A stretch of 7,623 nt of DNA from CAZTLI01 sp964614375 (GCA_964614375.1 CAZTLI010000264.1:1-7623); one strand, 5' to 3'; counted from the first letter of the stretch, positions 1 through 7,580 are shown. The notes: generated by a model not told the origin, from the letters alone. Translations and numbers: made by a program.

Positions 1-935
1 AGCAGAACCCCGCCTTCACCTTCAACAATCCCGGTACGTTCACCGTCACATTGACTGTGAGTAATTCCGCCGGCTCAGCAGCAGCACAGACCACTGTCAC
101 TATCAACACGCCCAGTGTGACGCCGCCTGTGGGAGACATCGCGTTTGTATCGAACCGTTCCGGCAACAACGAAATCTATGTCCTCGACATCAACACCCTC
201 AATGTCACCAACGTGACCAACAATGGCGCATCAGATACTAGTCCAGTGTGGTCGCCAGATGGTTCACAAATCGCCTTTGTGACGGATCGTGACGGCAACA
301 GCGAAATCTACTTGCTCGACATCAACACACTCAATGTCACGAACATCAGTAATCATGCAAACAACGACTCGCAACCCACATGGTCACCTGATGGATCACA
401 AATTGCGTTCGTGTCAGATCGCTTTGGCGACAATGACATCTTCGTGATGAATGCGGACGGTTCTAATCAAGCACAATTGACCTCAGCGACAGATGACGAG
501 AATAGTCCTGTCTGGTCACCCAATGGCAATCTCATCGCCTATGTCTCAAATGCCACCGGCAACAACGACATTTATGTGATGAACGCGGCGGATGGCTCTG
601 GTGTTGTGCAGTTAACAATTGATACCGCCAATGACCGCCAACCTGCATGGTCACCAGACAGCACACAAATCGCGTTCGTATCCAACAGTCTGGGCGATAA
701 CGACATCTTCGTCATGAATGCGGATGGCACTGGTGCCGTTCCATTAACGTCGGATACAGCCAGTGATGTGCAACCTGTATGGTCAGCCGATGGCACACAA
801 ATCGTCTTCACATCGGATCGCACGACGACAGATAACAACCTGTATCTCATGGATGCCGTTGCTGGAGAGAGTGGTGGTGTAACACAACTCACCAACGATC
901 CGGCAAACGACGGCGCTGCCAACTGGAAGCCGTAG
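1..935 (+). CDS. Secreted PKD + six-bladed PD40/TolB-like propeller protein, 5' partial
   Basis: The reading frame is open to the left edge (first full codon at 3), so the start lies outside the window. The TTG at 51 is an internal Leu of a PKD strand, not a start. The first ~37 visible residues (FTFNNPGTFTVTLTVSNSAG) are the C-terminal half of a PKD immunoglobulin-like domain. After a short Pro/Thr linker come six blades of 44-45 residues, each of the form IAFVS(D/N)R.G..(D/E)I(Y/F)VM(N/D)..., then WSPDG. The protein ends in NWKP just after the sixth Trp strand, so the first IAFVS strand probably completes the last blade, the usual velcro closure of TolB-like propellers. No catalytic residues are seen. 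PKD and PD40 modules are typical of extracellular adhesion or binding proteins; location and role are inferred. Transcription ends at the hairpin 24 bp downstream. Confidence 0.9.
   Translation, partial: QNPAFTFNNPGTFTVTLTVSNSAGSAAAQTTVTINTPSVTPPVGDIAFVSNRSGNNEIYVLDINTLNVTNVTNNGASDTSPVWSPDGSQIAFVTDRDGNSEIYLLDINTLNVTNISNHANNDSQPTWSPDGSQIAFVSDRFGDNDIFVMNADGSNQAQLTSATDDENSPVWSPNGNLIAYVSNATGNNDIYVMNAADGSGVVQLTIDTANDRQPAWSPDSTQIAFVSNSLGDNDIFVMNADGTGAVPLTSDTASDVQPVWSADGTQIVFTSDRTTTDNNLYLMDAVAGESGGVTQLTNDPANDGAANWKP
138..932 (+). repeat. Six tandem PD40 propeller-blade repeats (132-135 bp units)
   Basis: Repeat units begin at 138, 270, 402, 534, 669 and 801, giving periods of 132, 132, 132, 135 and 132 bp. 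Blades 1 and 2 share nearly identical DNA over the LDINTLNVTN segment (from 183 and from 315). Blades 3 and 5 share almost the same DNA over NDIFVMNADG. This suggests fairly recent internal duplication or strong conservation of blade sequence. Blade 6 is the most diverged, with an inserted GESGG before its VTQLTNDP segment. Confidence 0.85.
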
Positions 936-958
936 TCCTCTGACTGTAACTCACAACG

Positions 959-991
959 CCCCCGGTCTGGTTAACCGGGGGTTTTGTGTTT
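959..991 (+). terminator. Intrinsic terminator after the propeller gene
   Basis: An 8-bp perfect GC-rich stem, CCCCCGGT (959-966) with ACCGGGGG (974-981), has a 7-nt loop and is followed by TTTTGTGTTT. It sits 24 bp past the stop at 935 and 51 bp before the next start, so it separates the first gene from the rest. Confidence 0.85.
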
Positions 992-1031
992 ACAATCCAA
1001 TCTGGTGTCGTACAGCGCATACTAGTGATTA

Positions 1032-2108
1032 ATGAAAAAACGCAGCCACACGACGATACAACAACCCCAAACAGATGGTTCCTATTTTTTTGAGGCCGAA
1101 GTCATAGAAGGTCTGGAAACCATCGCTTGTGAAGAGATTGAACAGCGAATTTCATCCGCAATAATCCACCACCCTCACCACAAGAAAGGCTTAGTTCAAT
1201 TCCAGTACAACGGCGACATTCAAAAACTCAAGGGTCTAAAGAGCTGCATCGCTATTTTTCGCATATTGCATTTCCCAATACCCCGTCCTAAAGCCCTGCT
1301 TGGTCACCAGCACTTCACAACGTTAATTCATCACATAAACGGGATATGCAAAGTTGAATCGAACGCCTATCACACCTTCGCCATAAGTGCCGCTGGTTCA
1401 GAATCATCTGTTATGAAGCGCATACAGGATGAAATTGCGGCAGTCACAGGCTTGCACTATGCAACTGACTCAGGGGATTTACTCATTCGTCTTCGCCGCC
1501 CTATCGACCAGCGGGGTGGATGGGAGGTGTTGTTGCGATTAACCCCACGCCCACTATCGGTACACGATTATCGTGTGGTCGATTATCCCGGCGCGGTCAA
1601 CGCCACAGTTGCCTACGCTATGGCGAAACTACTCCATCCGTATCCCGGTCAAACAATGCTCAACATCGCCTGTGGATCGGGAACTATCCTCATTGAGTAT
1701 TCGCAACTTGCGCCTATCGCCACAATTATTGGATGTGATATTGACCAGCAACCTCTTTCAATAGCAGCAGATAACATCAGGGCGGGGGGACTCAACAATC
1801 GCATTCAACTCCTACATGCAGACGCCCAAGCCTTGCCACTACCAAACCAATCCATAGACGTGATATGTGCCGATTTACCATTTGGGCAACTAATAAGTAC
1901 CCATGCAGATAATCAGGTGCTCTATCCAGCAGTATTGACCGAAGCCGCACGAGTAGCCTGTCGTGATGCGCGATTTATCATTCTCTCGCATGAAATCAAA
2001 CTCATGGAGAGACTCCTCAAAAATAACGCATACTGGAAACAAGAGGATATACTACCCATTAACCTGCGCGGTCTGCATCCGCGTCTCTTTATCTTGCGCC
2101 GAAAATAG
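1032..2108 (+). CDS. THUMP-domain class I SAM RNA methyltransferase (COG0116/Trm14-TrmN-like)
   Basis: A 358-residue protein with the order expected of THUMP-type guanine-N2 RNA methyltransferases. Residues ~18-160 form a ferredoxin-like plus THUMP region (opening FFEAEVIEGLETIACEEI), which binds structured RNA. Residues ~172-355 are a Rossmann SAM-dependent methyltransferase: a conserved PGA (186-188), motif I LNIACGSGT (210-218), an acidic GCDID (234-238) for the ribose, ADAQ (263-266) for the adenine, and the catalytic motif IV DLPFG (281-285). Bacterial RlmL usually has NPPYG; DLPFG is closer to the archaeal Trm14/eukaryotic THUMPD type. The size fits single-domain tRNA enzymes (m2G6 type) rather than the two-domain RlmKL. 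The likely product is N2-methylguanosine in tRNA, less likely in rRNA. The ATG at 1032 follows a partial Shine-Dalgarno GTGAT (1025-1029), and the THUMP region starts just after it. The family is clear; the exact target base is not. Confidence 0.85.
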   Translation: MKKRSHTTIQQPQTDGSYFFEAEVIEGLETIACEEIEQRISSAIIHHPHHKKGLVQFQYNGDIQKLKGLKSCIAIFRILHFPIPRPKALLGHQHFTTLIHHINGICKVESNAYHTFAISAAGSESSVMKRIQDEIAAVTGLHYATDSGDLLIRLRRPIDQRGGWEVLLRLTPRPLSVHDYRVVDYPGAVNATVAYAMAKLLHPYPGQTMLNIACGSGTILIEYSQLAPIATIIGCDIDQQPLSIAADNIRAGGLNNRIQLLHADAQALPLPNQSIDVICADLPFGQLISTHADNQVLYPAVLTEAARVACRDARFIILSHEIKLMERLLKNNAYWKQEDILPINLRGLHPRLFILRRK

Positions 2109-2153
2109 CGTATATTGAACCCTGACTGAATATGTAATGGTGAATCTAGCCCA

Positions 2154-3776
2154 ATGAAAATACGACAACTCACCACGCTCATCTTGATAACGTTCATCCT
2201 GGCAGCTTGCAACTCAACCCCCGAAACAACCTCAATGGTGGTCACACTCATTGTTGATGGTCGCGAACTTCGATATGAACTGGATGAACCAATGACTGTT
2301 GGTGACTTCCTGGCAAATCCCGATGTCAATATTGAACGCGGTGCGCTAGACCGCATTAATCCACAGGCCTTCACGCAAGTTTACGATGGCATCCGCATCA
2401 CAATCGTGCGTGTGGTCGAAGAAACAGCCTGTGAACGCGAAGAACTTGCCTTTGAACGAACAGAGGTACTAAACGAGGTGCTCGCACCGGGCGAAGAGCG
2501 CGTTGTCCAGGCGGGGCAAAATGGCACACAGGAAACCTGTTACAGTGTATTGATTGAAGACGGCGTGCCGGGACAGCGCACACAAGTCGGTCAACCCACT
2601 ATTATAACCGAACCACAAAACGAAATCGTCCATGTAGGACCAACCGGTGAACTTGATCCAGTACGCATTAACGGCACACTGGCGTATATCAGCAATGGAA
2701 ACGCATGGATTATCCGTACAAGCAGTGGTAATAAACGTCTGCTGACAACGGCGGGCAATCTTGACCAATTTGTATTTAGTCTATCACCAGATGGCAGACA
2801 GCTTATCTATACAACCACAGCCGTTGACGGAGATGAGACAACAGGCCTCAATCAAATGTGGTACATCTCGGATACAGGCGTGGATACGCCGCCTATTGCA
2901 TTATCGACAACAGATGTGTTATTTGCGGCATGGATACCCGGTCAACCCAACACCATCAGCTACTCTAATGGCGAATCGAGGCAGACTGCCCCCTTCTGGC
3001 ACGCGCGTAACGATCTGTGGCAAATGCGAATCGACCCCACTTCTGGTGAAATATTGGATGTAGACCCCATCATTGAAGCCTCTACCGGGGGTTTAGATGG
3101 TTGGTGGGGGACATTTTTCCAGTGGTCACCAACCGGAGAAGGATTAGCATGGTCGCGCGCCGATGCTGTCGGGATAGTCGATTTAGAGTCGGGCGAACTC
3201 ATCCCGCTCGTCCAATACCCACGTTATCATACGACACGCGCATGGTCATGGCGCTCAATACCCTCATGGTCGTATGATGGGGAACTACTCGTTACCACTG
3301 TTCATGGGCCGCCTGTCGGTAGTGAAGAACCCGAAACCAGTCCGGCATATAATGTCGCGGTTACAGACCGAAATGGGTCGTTTCGCACAGACATTGTTGA
3401 TGCGGCTGGCATGTGGGCAACGCCTCAATTTTCCAACCTGATTACAACGCCAGACAGCGAATTCCCACAGGGTTATCTTGCCTATCTTCAAGCCAGAGAG
3501 CCTTACCAGAGTGTCAGCGGTGGCTATGATCTCGTCATCGCAGACCGCGATGGCAGTAATCCACGCATTGTATTCCCGCAAAACCGGGATCAACCCGGCA
3601 TTACGACAGAAGGCGGCGGCGCGGGATTATCATCACGGGTCTTCACCTGGAGTCCCGATGGTCGGCAGATTGCAATCATCTATCAAGGTAATCTGTGGGT
3701 GATAGAGGCAGCATCAGGCGTCGCGCAACAACTGACATTAGATGGTGGCGCATCTAATCCGGTCTGGACGCAATGA
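2154..3776 (+). CDS. Surface lipoprotein: DUF348-like + G5 domain + PD40 propeller
   Basis: A 540-residue protein with a lipoprotein signal peptide: MKIRQ, a hydrophobic stretch, then the lipobox LAAC, which places the lipidated Cys at residue 19. Residues ~28-87 (VTLIVDGRELRYELDEPMTV...DGIRITIVRV) look like the ubiquitin-like DUF348 fold found before G5 domains in RpfB-type proteins. Residues ~89-162 are a G5 domain with the hallmark PGEERVVQAGQNGTQE and a closing EIVHVGP. From ~172 to the end is a TolB-like propeller with blade motifs near 208, 321, 369 and 496 (LSPDGRQLIY, WSPDGRQIAI), ending on NPVWTQ. A GGTGA Shine-Dalgarno (2139-2143) lies 10 nt before the ATG. The gap to the methyltransferase is only 45 bp with no terminator, so read-through is possible. 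The stop overlaps the next start (ATGA), implying translational coupling. G5 domains are associated with surface glycan binding and adhesion; a role with the downstream glycan ligase is inferred. Confidence 0.88.
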   Translation: MKIRQLTTLILITFILAACNSTPETTSMVVTLIVDGRELRYELDEPMTVGDFLANPDVNIERGALDRINPQAFTQVYDGIRITIVRVVEETACEREELAFERTEVLNEVLAPGEERVVQAGQNGTQETCYSVLIEDGVPGQRTQVGQPTIITEPQNEIVHVGPTGELDPVRINGTLAYISNGNAWIIRTSSGNKRLLTTAGNLDQFVFSLSPDGRQLIYTTTAVDGDETTGLNQMWYISDTGVDTPPIALSTTDVLFAAWIPGQPNTISYSNGESRQTAPFWHARNDLWQMRIDPTSGEILDVDPIIEASTGGLDGWWGTFFQWSPTGEGLAWSRADAVGIVDLESGELIPLVQYPRYHTTRAWSWRSIPSWSYDGELLVTTVHGPPVGSEEPETSPAYNVAVTDRNGSFRTDIVDAAGMWATPQFSNLITTPDSEFPQGYLAYLQAREPYQSVSGGYDLVIADRDGSNPRIVFPQNRDQPGITTEGGGAGLSSRVFTWSPDGRQIAIIYQGNLWVIEAASGVAQQLTLDGGASNPVWTQ

Positions 3777-6700
3777 GACGGTACACGCTCATCCTGATCG
3801 TTACACTGATTGCTTTTATGGGGAGTATCACTGCTCTCTTTGCAACCCAACAGGAACGCGATTTTGAATTACGCGGCTATGTAGATGCGACACGCGAATC
3901 GAATCTACCCTATTTTCAGCCCCGTCTAGGCGTCAACGCTGAACTTACACAATACGCTGCTGCTGAATTGCCTCATCATTTTGACTTAATGCAACAGGCT
4001 CATATCATCTGGGTGCGACAGGTTTTTCGATGGGATGAAATCGAGTCTGAACAGGGTGTATTTGATTGGGAACAGTGGGATACAGTTGTAACTGCAATAG
4101 CAGATTATCCAGACCTGGAAATCGTTGCCGTCATTGTCAATACACCGATATGGGCACGAACCGCTTTAGCCGCAGAAAACGCAACAGCGCCACCGGACGA
4201 TCCGGCGTATCTCGCAGACTTCGCGGCTGCACTCGCCGAACGTTATGGCGACATCATCGACTATTATCAAATATGGGATGAACCTAACCTCACCGCTGCA
4301 TGGGGCAATCTCAACCCACAACCCGCGCACTACACTGCAATCTTGCAAGCAGCGTACACCGCCATTCACGCTGCGGACGAGTCCGCAACAGTTATTAGCG
4401 CGGCACTCGCCCCAACAACCGAGACCGGCCCCGAAAACATCCGTGATGACCTGTATTTGCGCGCATTATTCGCCTACGGCGCAGGCGATTACATGGATGC
4501 AATCGCGACGAAACCGTATGGGTTCGATATGCCGCCGGATGACCGCACAGTCGATGTCAACACGCTGAATTTCTCACGCATCATCCTCATTCGTGAAGAA
4601 ATGGTTCGTGCGGGTTATGGCACAACACCCCTATGGGCGAGTTATTGGGGCTGGAACAGTCTACCGGAAAATAGGACAGGCGAACCGTCAATCTGGGGCA
4701 ATGTGTCGGCAGCGCAGCAATCAGAGTATACCATTGCAGCGATTGAGCGCGCAGAACGCGAGTGGCCCTGGCTTGGCCCTATGATTTTGTATCACTGGCA
4801 GCCTGATGCGCTAGCGGATAATCCGGTATGGGGATTCTCGCTGCTTAACCCGGACGGACAGCCTACACCACTCTGGGAGGCGCTCACAACGTATCAACCA
4901 CCCGCCGTCGCACAGAATGGTCTTTATCACCCCGTAACCCGACATGCCCGCTATAGCGGCGTCTGGACATTCTCTGAGCTTGGCGCGGACATTGGTTGGA
5001 TCAACGACAGTCAACTCGAATTTGATTTTGCGGGCACAGACATTGCCTTATTACTCCGCGAAGACAACTACGTCGCATACCTCTACCCTACCGTCGATGG
5101 TCAGCGTCCGAACGCATTACCAACGGATACGTCTGGCAACGGCTATATCATCCTCCGAAGTAACAGCCTCGCGCCGGAACGCAATCTCGTACCCGTTGCA
5201 CGCGGATTACCAAACACACCGCATACCCTACGCATTACCACAGACGAACTGGACCCTATCGAGGCCGAAGACCGCTGGGCATTGGCAGGCTATGCAGTCA
5301 GTTCGGGCAATCTAGCAGCACCATACAATACGCAGATCACACTCGCTCTGCTTACAGCCATTATCGCCGCCGTGAGTGCCACCATTACTGCCCTTCAACT
5401 TAATTGGCGACCAGCCATCCAACAGGTCAATGTAATATGGCAGCGCCTATCCTATCCCGGACAAATAATTTTCGGGGCTGTTACATCCATTGCGTTGATG
5501 CTGGGTATGTTACTGACATGGGGGGACTCAACACCAGCCATATTACGTCGCGAGCCAGTGCAGTTGGGGATTGCCATCGCTACAGGCGGATTAGTCTATC
5601 TCAATTTCCACGTAATTTTGACCCTGGTCGCACTGGTCTTACTCTTCATCGCTATCTACAACCGCATCGAACTTGGCCTCTATCTCACGCTGTTCTATGC
5701 ACCATTCTTCTTGTGGCCGGTTGAACTCTATCTATTTGCATTCCCAATGGCGGAAATTCTGATCCTGCTGACCACAGCCGCATGGTTATTGCGCCTGGCG
5801 AGTCAGTGGGGGAGAACACGACGAGAACAGGGGCATGTACAATGGCGTGAACAATATCGTTCAATATCCCAACGTATCACACGACTAGATGTGGCTGTGT
5901 GGATATGGGTTTTGCTTGGCTTCGTCACACTCATCTGGACTTCGCAACGGAATGTAGCTCTCACCGAACTGCGGGTCATGATGATTGAGCCGCTATTATT
6001 TTATGTCATCCTACGCACTATCCAACCTGACCAGAAAATATTGCTTCGTCTGGTTGATACGCTTATTTTGGCAGGTGTAACTGTATCAATGGTGAGCTTA
6101 CTGATGTACTTTGCAGGCAGCGGCATCATCGAAGCGGAAGGCGGCGCAAGACGTCTCGCAGGCATTTATGGTTCACCCAATAATATTGGGTTGTTTTTGG
6201 GGCGTTGTTTACCTTTTATTGTTGCATTTGTCATTATCAAGACGCATCCTATACGACGCAGGCTCATGACAATTGCGTTACTTCCAGTCGGGTTGGCGCT
6301 CATCCTCAGTCAGAGTATCGGCGCGCTCATAATTGGTGTTCCTGTAAGCGTCATTGCTGTTTTACTGCTGGCATGGGGTAAAAAAGCCATACCCGTCGTT
6401 GGCGTCATGGGTGGAATAGCTGTCGGATTATTCGCAATTGCTGTTCGTCTATCACCGCGATTTGCCAGCTTATTAGACTTCACACAGGGCACAAATTTTT
6501 ACCGCTTGCGCGTCTGGGAAAGTGCGCTCAACATCATCAGAGACAATCCCATCACCGGCTTAGGTCTCGACCAATTCCTGTATGCTTTTCGAGGACAATA
6601 CATCATTCCCGACGCATGGCAAGAACCTAACCTGTCGCATCCACACAACTTTGTCCTTGATTTCTGGATTCGCTTAGGCATATTGGGCGTTTGCGTGTTC

Positions 6701-6946
6701 ATCTGGATACAGATAATTTTCTGGCGTTCTATGTATCGCGTTCTTAGCTACACCCGGCACGCCAATCCACTTTTATACGCTGTTGCCATTGGCACTACAG
6801 GGAGCATGATTAATCTCCTGGCACACGGCCTCATTGACAACAGCGTATTCGTTCTCGACCTCGCATACCTATTTGTGTTACTACTAGGCATAGCATCTAT
6901 ACTATCAGAGGTAAACGCGCAGCCGAACACAAGTGCTATTGACTGA
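3773..6946 (+). CDS. Fusion membrane protein: GH39-like (clan GH-A) domain + O-antigen ligase/polymerase (Wzy_C)
   Basis: A 1057-residue protein in one uninterrupted frame. Residues 4-24 are an N-terminal hydrophobic anchor or signal after MRR. Residues ~48-375 are a (beta/alpha)8 glycoside-hydrolase-like domain: WVRQVFRWDEIE (80-91), VNTPIWA (122-128) and the acid/base strand QIWDEPN (166-172, E170). The expected nucleophile strand reads PLWASYWGWN (286-295), with Tyr291 where Glu is usual. Residues ~385-510 look like a beta-sandwich, possibly carbohydrate-binding. From ~521 on there are roughly 13-15 membrane segments with O-antigen ligase marks: GSPNNIGLFLGR (800-811), and a large outer loop with YRLRVWESA (910-918), NPITGLGLDQF (925-935) and SHPHNFVLDFW (955-965). 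Wzy_C enzymes transfer or polymerise undecaprenyl-linked glycans outside the membrane. Likely job: glycan ligation or polymerisation at the cell surface, or protein O-glycosylation of PglL type; the acceptor is unknown. The start ATG overlaps the upstream stop and lacks its own Shine-Dalgarno. Confidence 0.88.
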   Translation: MRRYTLILIVTLIAFMGSITALFATQQERDFELRGYVDATRESNLPYFQPRLGVNAELTQYAAAELPHHFDLMQQAHIIWVRQVFRWDEIESEQGVFDWEQWDTVVTAIADYPDLEIVAVIVNTPIWARTALAAENATAPPDDPAYLADFAAALAERYGDIIDYYQIWDEPNLTAAWGNLNPQPAHYTAILQAAYTAIHAADESATVISAALAPTTETGPENIRDDLYLRALFAYGAGDYMDAIATKPYGFDMPPDDRTVDVNTLNFSRIILIREEMVRAGYGTTPLWASYWGWNSLPENRTGEPSIWGNVSAAQQSEYTIAAIERAEREWPWLGPMILYHWQPDALADNPVWGFSLLNPDGQPTPLWEALTTYQPPAVAQNGLYHPVTRHARYSGVWTFSELGADIGWINDSQLEFDFAGTDIALLLREDNYVAYLYPTVDGQRPNALPTDTSGNGYIILRSNSLAPERNLVPVARGLPNTPHTLRITTDELDPIEAEDRWALAGYAVSSGNLAAPYNTQITLALLTAIIAAVSATITALQLNWRPAIQQVNVIWQRLSYPGQIIFGAVTSIALMLGMLLTWGDSTPAILRREPVQLGIAIATGGLVYLNFHVILTLVALVLLFIAIYNRIELGLYLTLFYAPFFLWPVELYLFAFPMAEILILLTTAAWLLRLASQWGRTRREQGHVQWREQYRSISQRITRLDVAVWIWVLLGFVTLIWTSQRNVALTELRVMMIEPLLFYVILRTIQPDQKILLRLVDTLILAGVTVSMVSLLMYFAGSGIIEAEGGARRLAGIYGSPNNIGLFLGRCLPFIVAFVIIKTHPIRRRLMTIALLPVGLALILSQSIGALIIGVPVSVIAVLLLAWGKKAIPVVGVMGGIAVGLFAIAVRLSPRFASLLDFTQGTNFYRLRVWESALNIIRDNPITGLGLDQFLYAFRGQYIIPDAWQEPNLSHPHNFVLDFWIRLGILGVCVFIWIQIIFWRSMYRVLSYTRHANPLLYAVAIGTTGSMINLLAHGLIDNSVFVLDLAYLFVLLLGIASILSEVNAQPNTSAID

Positions 6947-6967
6947 AATCCGAAAGTACAGTGTAAT
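6939..6967 (+). promoter_or_regulatory. Sigma-70-like promoter for the macro-domain gene
   Basis: TTGACT (6939-6944, 5/6 to the -35 consensus) and TGTAAT (6962-6967, 5/6 to the -10 consensus) are 17 bp apart. The -35 overlaps the stop codon of the membrane-protein gene. Transcription would begin near 6974, leaving a leader of about 26 nt to the ATG at 7000. This also argues against the TTG at 6979 as start. Confidence 0.6.
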
Positions 6968-6999
6968 TTAAAAAAGCATTGCCATCGGAATTTGTAGTC

Positions 7000-7554
7000 A
7001 TGAAGGCCAAAATCAACCGTGTGACCATTCATATTGTGCATGGCAGCATCCTGTCACAGGATGTGGAAGGCTTAGTCCATGCTACAGATACAAACCTCAG
7101 CCTTAATGATGAATGGCGCGAACGGGCGGGCGAAACTGTAGAAGCACGCTGCAAGCAAATTAGCTGGTGTGATGTCGGATCAGCAGTCATCACCCCTGCC
7201 GGACAACTACCCCATAAAAACATTCTTCACGTCGTTGGCCCACGATGGGGTGAAGGTAGTGAACGGGGCAAGTTAGCAAAAGCAACATGGGCAGTGCTGC
7301 AACTTGCCGAAGACAACCAGCTCAAATCCATTGCGATTCCCGCTATCTCAACGGGCGCACTAGGTTACCCGGTTGAGAATTGTGCCATCACGATGTTGAA
7401 CGAAATCATCGACTTCACATTTGAACCTCTCAAACACCTCCGAACCATCCACATCTGTCTGGAAAATTCGCTGGTCTATGAAGCATTCTTGCATGAGTTT
7501 GAACAGCAAATTCAAAAACTCGACAGCGAAGGTGATGCTAAAGTCCGGGTTTAG
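7000..7554 (+). CDS. Macro-domain protein (ADP-ribose-binding fold), macroH2A-like variant
   Basis: A 184-residue protein made almost entirely of one macro domain. The chosen start is ATG 7000 (weak GGAA Shine-Dalgarno at 6987-6990) rather than the in-frame TTG at 6979, which lies too near the predicted transcription start. Visible marks: HIVHGSIL (11-18) at the usual GDI strand; LVHATDTNLSLND (25-37) at the NAAN-to-Gly-rich loop; GSAVITPAGQLP (60-71); HVVGPRWG (77-84); LKSIAIPAISTGALGYP (108-124), which carries the diphosphate-binding loop 2 intact. Macro domains bind ADP-ribose or related nucleotides in the cytoplasm, and many remove ADP-ribose from targets. Here the adenine-contact Asp (Ser16 instead), the ribose-site Asn (Asp30) and the glycine-rich loop are all altered, so hydrolase activity is doubtful. 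The gene has its own promoter and is probably not part of the glycan operon. Family assignment is firm; function is open. Confidence 0.85.
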   Translation: MKAKINRVTIHIVHGSILSQDVEGLVHATDTNLSLNDEWRERAGETVEARCKQISWCDVGSAVITPAGQLPHKNILHVVGPRWGEGSERGKLAKATWAVLQLAEDNQLKSIAIPAISTGALGYPVENCAITMLNEIIDFTFEPLKHLRTIHICLENSLVYEAFLHEFEQQIQKLDSEGDAKVRV

Positions 7555-7580
7555 CCACCCGCTGCGGACGTTACTGTATC

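Noticed and set aside
51..53. TTG at 51 as the start of the first gene
   Set aside because: The frame is open back to the window edge, and residues before 51 complete a PKD motif (FTFNNPGTFTVTL), so the TTG is an internal Leu.
991..996. TACAAT as -10 of a promoter for the methyltransferase gene
   Set aside because: It is a good -10 hexamer and well placed, but the -35 window (967-974) falls in the terminator hairpin with no match to TTGACA, so it was not listed.
2115..2143. Promoter between the methyltransferase and the lipoprotein (TTGAAC 2115, TGTAAT 2133)
   Set aside because: The two hexamers are only 12 bp apart, and no properly spaced partner exists for either.
1922..2374. Minus-strand open frame of 150 codons across the methyltransferase-lipoprotein boundary
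   Set aside because: It overlaps two well-supported genes, its translation is rich in Arg/Ser with no recognisable domain, and it looks like an antisense shadow.
4245..4568. Plus-strand open frame of 107 codons inside the GH-like domain
   Set aside because: It is an alternate frame of a strongly supported coding region, with low-complexity Thr/Pro/Gln content and no motif.
6979..6981. TTG at 6979 as the start of the macro-domain gene
   Set aside because: It lies only about 5 nt after the predicted transcription start, has no Shine-Dalgarno, and the extra residues PSEFVV are not part of the macro fold. ATG 7000 fits better.
7559..7567. CCGCTGCGG as a terminator hairpin after the macro gene
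   Set aside because: The 4-bp arms leave a 1-nt loop and no T-run follows, so it cannot form a working terminator.
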